Origin: Sulfurovum sp.
GTDB lineage: Bacteria > Campylobacterota > Campylobacteria > Campylobacterales > Sulfurovaceae
Direction of reading: 5' to 3'
Assembly (NCBI GenBank): GCA_020726085.1
Contig: DYTG01000063.1
Coordinates: 1 to 9,725 of the forward strand
Length of the DNA stretch: 9,725 bases
Shown here: in pieces, positions 5,199-9,725 of the stretch
How the letters are laid out: every line of letters starts with the position of its first letter
Numbering within the stretch: position 1 is the stretch's first letter
Translations under genes and position numbers: made by a program
The notes under the pieces: generated by a model
The model's database searches: none
Told to the model about the DNA's origin: nothing
Seen by the model: only the letters and a program-made list of their open reading frames with translations

Positions 5199-8100
5199 AT
5201 GAAAATATTTAAGATTTTTACCATCGTGGTGCTTTTGAGCCTATCATTATTTGGTGCGGGTAGTGTTTCTGTTTTTGTCTTCAAAGACGGAAAGCCATTG
5301 GCCAACAACGAAGTTCGACTCGATGGCAAAACAATACTTGCAACCGATAGTGACGGGGGCATAAAGGTAGAGGTTGGCACGGGAAACCATCAAATTGAGA
5401 TATTTGGAAAAGATGCTATCAATTTGGGCTACTTTAAAAAAGCAGTAACCATCAAAGAGGGAAGAGATACGCAAGTCATTGCTTCATTTACCTCAAGTGG
5501 TGGCAAAGAGATAGCCGTCGATACTCCACGAAAAGAGATGAAGAAAAAAAGCAACGAAGTCAAAGCCACAGGCAAAGGGCGATTATCGGGTCGTGTTGTT
5601 ACTACTAATGACAAAAAACCCATCGAAGGGGCTAGAGTATTTGTCAAAGGAACGGCGGTTGATGCACGAACCGATGCCAATGGAAATTTCAACGTTGAAG
5701 TACCTGCAGGAGTGGCCTTGAGCGTTTCAGTCGTTCATTCTGCCTACAGTTCACAAACCAAAGGGGGCATTACAGTACCCATAAACGGCACAGGCTCTGT
5801 CACTATCGGACTCACACCTGCAAGTATGGAGCTTGAAGAGTTTGTCGTTTTGGCTCCTAAGGTAGAGGGGAGTATTGCAGATGTTATGATGGAAGAGAAA
5901 AAATCAAATGCTATTGCCAATATTTTAGGCTCTGAAGAGTTTTCTAAAAAGGGTGATAGCTCAGCCGCAGGTGCTTTGAAAAGGGTTACGGGTATTACCC
6001 TTGTGGGTGGAAAAAATATCTATATTCGTGGATTGGGTGAGCGATACTCCAATATCGAACTCAACTCTATGCCTGTCCCTTCGCCAGACCCCACCAAACG
6101 GGTTGTGCCTCTTGATATTTTCCCATCAAGCGTCATTGGCTCACTCAAAGTCCAAAAGAGTGCATCGGCTGATATTCCCAGTAGTTTTGGGGGTGGATAC
6201 ATCGATATCCGAACCAAAGATAAATCAAAAGATAAATACATCTCTATCTCATTGGGTGCAAAAGGCAACAGCGACCTAGGTTCAACAGTCAATGACTATC
6301 AAGGTGGTGGCAGTGATTGGAGTGGATACGACGACGGCTATAGAGATATTCCCCAAAGCATTCTTGATGCGATGCAAATTAACGTAGGCGAGAGAGTTCC
6401 TGCCTTTACAACAGACTACTTCACCAAAGAAGAGTTATCGCAATTTACACGAGACTTTTTGAACAGAAATTACAATATTACTAAAAAAAATCTTCCTATG
6501 GGATACAATGTTGCCGTTGAAGCCGCTACCAACTACACCATCAAAGAGGATCATAAAATCGATATTTTTGCCAACTATCGATACTCCCAAGAACATGATT
6601 ATCTTGAAGAGAAGTATTTTGGATACGATATGACCATGGAGGGTGTTCTTAATACTACGCCCGATAAAAACGGTACAAACTCAAAAAGCAACTCAAAATA
6701 TTCTCACGGAGGTATCTTGAATATCGGTTACAACTATTTGGATATACTCAAACTCAAATATACCAAACTCTATACGCTCAACGCACTCAAATCAACACGG
6801 ATTGTCGATGGTATTATGGGTTCAAACTATGACCACCTCACAAAATACTATTTGGATTGGGAAGAGAGGGAACTCAATGTTGATCAAATCAACGGTGAAT
6901 TTAACTACAAAATCTTCAATATGGGTTCAACGTTTGAGTTTGGATTAGAGCGTGCAAAAGCCAATCTAAATCAACCCAACAACTTTCATTATGCCTACAT
7001 CAATCTCAACGATATGACTATTTTAGATAATTACATCTCCAATCATATCGTCAACCAACTAAGCTCTGCTGATGATTTGGATGCTATATATCTTAAAAAT
7101 AAACATCTTATTGATTGGTACTCCAAAGAGGATTATATTGAATACGGTTTTTCTAATTCATCCAAAGAGCGTATTTCAAGACAAAGCAAGTTCTTCTTAA
7201 GAAAATTGGGAGGAAGAGATGTTGAAGATAGCGATTTTGATGGTGATATTGAATCCATTTATGATGCATATGTGCGTGCTGAAATTGACTACGATGAGCG
7301 TCCTTTTATCGTAAGCCCTCTTTTTAAAGCAGCCGATTATTTTGATGCACAAGTTGATGATAAGAGCTATTTTTTAAATACACTCATTAAACCCAATGAT
7401 AGATTGGAGATTTTAGCGGGTGTTCGCTATGTTAATTTCAAACAAACCATCTATCAATACAAAGAGGATCGTGAAAACGAGGATATGACAAAAAGAAAAC
7501 TCATTGAACGTATTCCCGAAGATTTGACGATTGAAGATTGGTATCCTAGTGCAAGTGTGAAATATAAGCTTAATGATAAACACCACTTTGACGTTGCATT
7601 TTCAAAAACTTATATTGTACCTGACTTAAGAGAGTTTACCAATGGAGAGTATTTTCACCCCTATGATGTTGCTACAGTACTAGGAAATCCAGAACTCGAA
7701 AATACAGACATATACAGTTTAGACCTTAAATATAGCTACTTTATATCCGATAAAGAAGCGATAAAATTTGGACTATTTTACAAATACCTTGAAAAACCTA
7801 TCGAGGATGTTATGATACCATCTAGCTCTTTACCTATTTATGGCTTTGATAATGCCCAAAGTGCAACACTTTATGGTATAGAAGTGGATGGAAGAAAAGA
7901 TTTGGATTTTATCTCCAAATCACTTAAAAACTATTATATATCGGGCAACTTCTCTTATACCGATTCAGACGTAACGCTAAGAGAAGAGCAATTGGAGACC
8001 TATACGACCAACCATAGACAACTTCAAGGGCTTTCGCAAACTGTATTGAACCTTACGTTGGGATACGAAAACGACAATCGCTCCATAGCGTTGTCTTACA

Positions 8101-8348
8101 ATAAAATGGGTGAACGTATCCGAAAAGTCGGTATGATTGATGGGGACTACAAATATCCTGATTATTTCGAAATACCGCCTCATATTCTTGATTTTGTATG
8201 GATTGAGAAGTTCAATAGCGGTTTAACACTCAAGTTGAAGTTGGGCAATATCATTGACGACGAGACTGTTTGGAAGCAAGGGGATAATGTGATACAGCAG
8301 TTTAAGAGCGGAAGGGATTACAGTTTCGATATCTCCTACAAATTTTAG
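5199..8348 (+). CDS. TonB-dependent outer-membrane receptor with two N-terminal carboxypeptidase-regulatory-like domains
   Basis: 1049 residues. A signal peptide (1-20) is followed by two Ig-like domains of the carboxypeptidase-regulatory type, about 21-98 (DGKPLANNEVRLDG) and 128-208 (GRVVTTNDKKPIEGARVFVKG, then TDANGNF), joined by a Lys-rich linker. A TonB-box-like stretch EEFVVLAP (213-220) precedes the plug domain (about 233-340), which contains VGGKNIYIRGLGERYS, PSPDPTKRVVPLDIFPS and FGGGYIDIRTK. The remainder, rich in alternating aromatic and charged residues, is the beta-barrel and ends with SFDISYKF, a typical terminal aromatic. The plug signature places it in a receptor subfamily found with DUF3450/TtpC-type TonB systems. 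It should import a substrate too large or rare for porins. The substrate cannot be read from the sequence, and no haem or siderophore motif is visible. The ATG follows the previous stop directly, with GGAG at 5186-5189. It is the presumed dedicated client of the TonB encoded upstream. Confidence 0.93.
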   Translation: MKIFKIFTIVVLLSLSLFGAGSVSVFVFKDGKPLANNEVRLDGKTILATDSDGGIKVEVGTGNHQIEIFGKDAINLGYFKKAVTIKEGRDTQVIASFTSSGGKEIAVDTPRKEMKKKSNEVKATGKGRLSGRVVTTNDKKPIEGARVFVKGTAVDARTDANGNFNVEVPAGVALSVSVVHSAYSSQTKGGITVPINGTGSVTIGLTPASMELEEFVVLAPKVEGSIADVMMEEKKSNAIANILGSEEFSKKGDSSAAGALKRVTGITLVGGKNIYIRGLGERYSNIELNSMPVPSPDPTKRVVPLDIFPSSVIGSLKVQKSASADIPSSFGGGYIDIRTKDKSKDKYISISLGAKGNSDLGSTVNDYQGGGSDWSGYDDGYRDIPQSILDAMQINVGERVPAFTTDYFTKEELSQFTRDFLNRNYNITKKNLPMGYNVAVEAATNYTIKEDHKIDIFANYRYSQEHDYLEEKYFGYDMTMEGVLNTTPDKNGTNSKSNSKYSHGGILNIGYNYLDILKLKYTKLYTLNALKSTRIVDGIMGSNYDHLTKYYLDWEERELNVDQINGEFNYKIFNMGSTFEFGLERAKANLNQPNNFHYAYINLNDMTILDNYISNHIVNQLSSADDLDAIYLKNKHLIDWYSKEDYIEYGFSNSSKERISRQSKFFLRKLGGRDVEDSDFDGDIESIYDAYVRAEIDYDERPFIVSPLFKAADYFDAQVDDKSYFLNTLIKPNDRLEILAGVRYVNFKQTIYQYKEDRENEDMTKRKLIERIPEDLTIEDWYPSASVKYKLNDKHHFDVAFSKTYIVPDLREFTNGEYFHPYDVATVLGNPELENTDIYSLDLKYSYFISDKEAIKFGLFYKYLEKPIEDVMIPSSSLPIYGFDNAQSATLYGIEVDGRKDLDFISKSLKNYYISGNFSYTDSDVTLREEQLETYTTNHRQLQGLSQTVLNLTLGYENDNRSIALSYNKMGERIRKVGMIDGDYKYPDYFEIPPHILDFVWIEKFNSGLTLKLKLGNIIDDETVWKQGDNVIQQFKSGRDYSFDISYKF

Positions 8349-8351
8349 GGA
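8347..8351 (+). promoter_or_regulatory. RBS deciding the ATG start at 8357
   Basis: AGGGA spans the end of the receptor stop codon. It sits five bases before ATG 8357 but touches ATG 8351, two codons earlier. Normal spacing favours 8357 as the true start of the response regulator. Its location inside the previous stop implies coupling to receptor translation. Confidence 0.7.
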
Positions 8352-8356
8352 TGACA

Positions 8357-9046
8357 ATGCAAAACGTCATCGCTCCCTCAATCACAATTTTGGTGATAGA
8401 GGATGATGAGGAGATGCTTGAATTTGAGCGTACCCTCCTTGAAAAAGAGGGCTTTAGTGTTGTTGAATGCGTTTCGACAAAGGGAGTCTATGCACAAATT
8501 CAGCAACAAACGATAGACCTTATTGTAATAGATAGAACGTTACCCAATCTTGATGGTGTCAATTTTGTACGCTTTTTGAGAGACAATGGTGTTCAAATAC
8601 CGATTATCTTTGTAACCGACAAAAGTACAGATAGCCAAGTCGAAGAGGGCTTTGAATCGGGTTGCGATGATTATCTCAAAAAACCTTTCAATCCCAAAGA
8701 GTTTATCTATCGTATCAAATCTCTGCTCAAACGCAACCATTTTCGTGAGCAAAAGAGAGTGGGTTACCGTGATATTACGCTTGATCTTAACAATCGAAAA
8801 GTCTATGTAGCCGCCCAAGAAGTAAGCCTTACAAAATTGGAATTTAATCTGCTTAGCTTTTTTATTCAAAATAAAAACTCCATTTTGGAGCGTGATTATC
8901 TGCTTCATCATGTATGGAGAGACAAAAGCGATGCACAAAAACGCAAAGTCAATGTCACCATCAACCGCCTTCGTAACAAAATCGATCCCGATAACACCAA
9001 GCACTACATCGAACCCATTTGGGGTATCGGGTATAAATTTATTTAA
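8357..9046 (+). CDS. OmpR/PhoB-family response regulator
   Basis: 229 residues from ATG 8357. The receiver domain (about 9-120) has the acidic pocket D16/D17, phosphoacceptor D59 in LIVIDRTLPNLDG, switch residue T87 and K109 in YLKKPF, so it should be phosphorylatable. The winged-helix DNA-binding domain (about 132-229) shows the family pattern: LTKLEFNLLSFFIQ, ILERDYLLHHVW, the recognition helix region KVNVTINRLRNKI and the wing ending GIGYKFI. Length is normal for the family. It closes the operon, eight bases after the receptor stop. No histidine kinase is adjacent: the next gene is convergent. The partner kinase must therefore be encoded elsewhere, or the protein takes phosphate from another source. 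Its family binds phased direct repeats like those at 98-146, so autoregulation of the operon is a reasonable hypothesis. I do not assign a symbol, because PhoB cannot be told from other OmpR-type regulators by eye. Confidence 0.92.
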   Translation: MQNVIAPSITILVIEDDEEMLEFERTLLEKEGFSVVECVSTKGVYAQIQQQTIDLIVIDRTLPNLDGVNFVRFLRDNGVQIPIIFVTDKSTDSQVEEGFESGCDDYLKKPFNPKEFIYRIKSLLKRNHFREQKRVGYRDITLDLNNRKVYVAAQEVSLTKLEFNLLSFFIQNKNSILERDYLLHHVWRDKSDAQKRKVNVTINRLRNKIDPDNTKHYIEPIWGIGYKFI

Positions 9047-9054
9047 AACATAGC

Positions 9055-9549
9055 TCAAAAACCTCGCTTGATGTTATAAACATGACTTAGCGTATAGACT
9101 TGATAGCGTGCTGGTTCACTAGAGCCCATACCACGATAGCTAAGCATCAAGGCTTTACGATGCTCCAAATCAATCCAGCCTATAAAGATACCGCTATGCT
9201 CAGCCCCCCTGTACTCATGGTTGATATGATAAAGCCAATCGCCCGATTCAATACTATAGATAGGGGCGTAAGGACCACTTTTGCCCCCTTTAAAGATGGT
9301 TTGTTTTTTGTATCCATAGCCCGACCGAATATAGATAGCATTAATATAATCCCAACATGAACCACGAACCACTTTAGGGTTTGCGTAGGACATGGAGTGG
9401 GCAGTATTTAAAACCTTTTTGCCTACGGGCGTGGCGTGTTTTATTGCCTTATTAATGGTAGGCACATACTCTTTTGGTACACTTCTGGGTCTTGAGGAGC
9501 AAGACAACAGTAAAATAAGACTTAAACCAATCAATCCATAACGCATCAT
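9055..9549 (-). CDS. Putative lipoprotein with NlpC/P60- or CHAP-like Cys/His arrangement
   Basis: 164 residues on the - strand from ATG 9549. A lipoprotein signal (MMRYGLIGLSLILLLSC, lipobox LLSC with C17) and serine after the cysteine suggest an outer-membrane lipoprotein facing the periplasm. The core shows GSCWDYINAIYIRSGY (C65 in a helix start), ESGDWLYHIN (101-110) and EHSGIFIGW (H118 on a strand). This order, Cys-helix, then Gly-Asp, then His-x-Gly-Ile-x-x-Gly, is the pattern of papain-like NlpC/P60 and CHAP peptidoglycan amidases and peptidases. It would fit a small cell-wall hydrolase, though the match is by eye and it may be an inactive or uncharacterised relative. It converges with the response regulator across an eight-base gap and has its own promoter, so it is not part of the TonB operon. 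Confidence 0.7.
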   Translation of the reverse strand: MMRYGLIGLSLILLLSCSSRPRSVPKEYVPTINKAIKHATPVGKKVLNTAHSMSYANPKVVRGSCWDYINAIYIRSGYGYKKQTIFKGGKSGPYAPIYSIESGDWLYHINHEYRGAEHSGIFIGWIDLEHRKALMLSYRGMGSSEPARYQVYTLSHVYNIKRGF

Positions 9550-9556
9550 AACGACA

Positions 9557-9563
9557 CCCCTTT
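9557..9563 (-). promoter_or_regulatory. RBS deciding the lipoprotein start
   Basis: AAAGGGG on the - strand lies seven bases before ATG 9549, and ten before the next ATG at 9546. The in-frame TTG at 9576 lies upstream of this site and can be discarded. Confidence 0.7.
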
Positions 9564-9584
9564 GTTTCGTAATCAAAAAAGAAT

Positions 9585-9590
9585 ATTATA
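9585..9590 (-). promoter_or_regulatory. -10 box for the lipoprotein gene
   Basis: A perfect TATAAT on the - strand lies 35 bases before ATG 9549. Upstream, a weak TTGCAG sits at a 16-bp spacing as a possible -35 match (TTG only). Transcription would start near 9578, giving a leader of about 30 bases that includes the ribosome site. Confidence 0.6.
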
Positions 9591-9679
9591 CACTATTTCC
9601 ATTACACTGCAAGATAATATATACTTATAACTATTTTTTATTTATTTATAGTAATAGCACTTATTTTGAAATATAAATA

Positions 9680-9688
9680 TGTTAAAAT
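9680..9688 (+). promoter_or_regulatory. Extended -10 promoter for the gene at the right edge
   Basis: TGTTAAAAT fits the extended -10 pattern TGnTATAAT with one mismatch. It is preceded by T-rich stretches at intervals (about 9630-9668), the typical form of Campylobacterota sigma-70 promoters, which lack a -35 box. Transcription would begin near 9695, about 20 bases before ATG 9716. Confidence 0.6.
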
Positions 9689-9715
9689 TTCACTATTCAT
9701 TATAAGGAGAGAGCT

Positions 9716-9725
9716 ATGAAAAAAA
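9716..9725 (+). CDS. Start of a gene cut by the window end
   Basis: ATG followed by two lysine codons runs into the window edge. A strong ribosome site AAGGAGA (9704-9710) lies five bases upstream and an extended -10 box about 30 bases upstream. A Met-Lys-Lys start often begins a signal peptide, but only three codons are visible, so the product cannot be named. It is transcribed divergently from the lipoprotein gene. Confidence 0.65.

Noticed and set aside
6483..6490. Run of eight A residues in the receptor gene as a phase-variation tract
   Set aside because: Lysine-rich AT-rich genes contain such runs by chance. Similar A7 runs occur in neighbouring genes, and Campylobacterota phase variation mostly uses long G/C tracts.
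8540..9058. 172-codon open frame on the - strand opposite the response regulator
   Set aside because: It is fully antisense to a well-recognised two-domain protein, shows no family pattern, and its translation mirrors the regulator's codons.
9071..9083. ATGTT/AACAT inverted repeat near the operon end as a terminator
   Set aside because: It has only five AT-rich pairs with a 3-base loop, no T run on either side, and lies inside the lipoprotein coding sequence.
1..9725. Search for CRISPR arrays, tRNA or rRNA genes, insertion sequences or integrase sites
   Set aside because: I saw no regularly spaced long repeats, no cloverleaf-like sequence, no transposase-like coding frame and no terminal inverted repeats. 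Almost all of the window is coding.

Overview
The window looks like a piece of a Campylobacterota (Epsilonproteobacteria) chromosome. I infer this from the AT-rich, lysine-rich coding style, the tightly packed genes with AAGGAG/GGGAG ribosome sites, and the extended -10 promoter with T-rich upstream sequence at the right edge. Family-level gene calls are firm. The phylum is an inference from style, and I cannot name the genus.

Left edge (1-180): an intrinsic terminator closes a gene lying outside the window. It is followed by a promoter made of five TGTTAT/TGTCAC-type units spaced 11, 10, 11 and 10 bp apart, ending at a TATTAT -10 box. The two middle units closely resemble a PhoB-type Pho box at the canonical distance from the -10.

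Main block (181-9046, + strand): eight genes that overlap or lie within 12 bases of each other, so almost certainly one operon. The order is DUF3450 periplasmic coiled-coil protein, TtpC (DUF3450-like periplasmic part fused to an ExbB-like part), ExbB, ExbD, TonB, periplasmic TPR protein, a 1049-residue TonB-dependent outer-membrane receptor, and an OmpR/PhoB-family response regulator. The first six match the Vibrio-type TonB2/TtpC energy-transducing set. The proton channel (TtpC/ExbB/ExbD) would energise TonB, which pulls on the receptor's TonB box. DUF3450 and the TPR protein are accessory factors in the periplasm. The receptor is the presumed client and the response regulator the presumed controller. 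No substrate-processing enzyme and no sensor kinase is encoded here.

Right edge (9047-9725): a convergent small lipoprotein gene on the - strand with a papain-like (NlpC/P60 or CHAP type) Cys/His arrangement, then a divergent intergenic region with one promoter in each direction, and the first codons of a further + strand gene cut by the window end.

Most interesting point: the helically phased Pho-box-like array in front of an operon that ends with its own PhoB-family regulator. This suggests a self-contained, possibly phosphate-responsive, TonB-driven uptake system. The substrate and the phosphate link are inferences.
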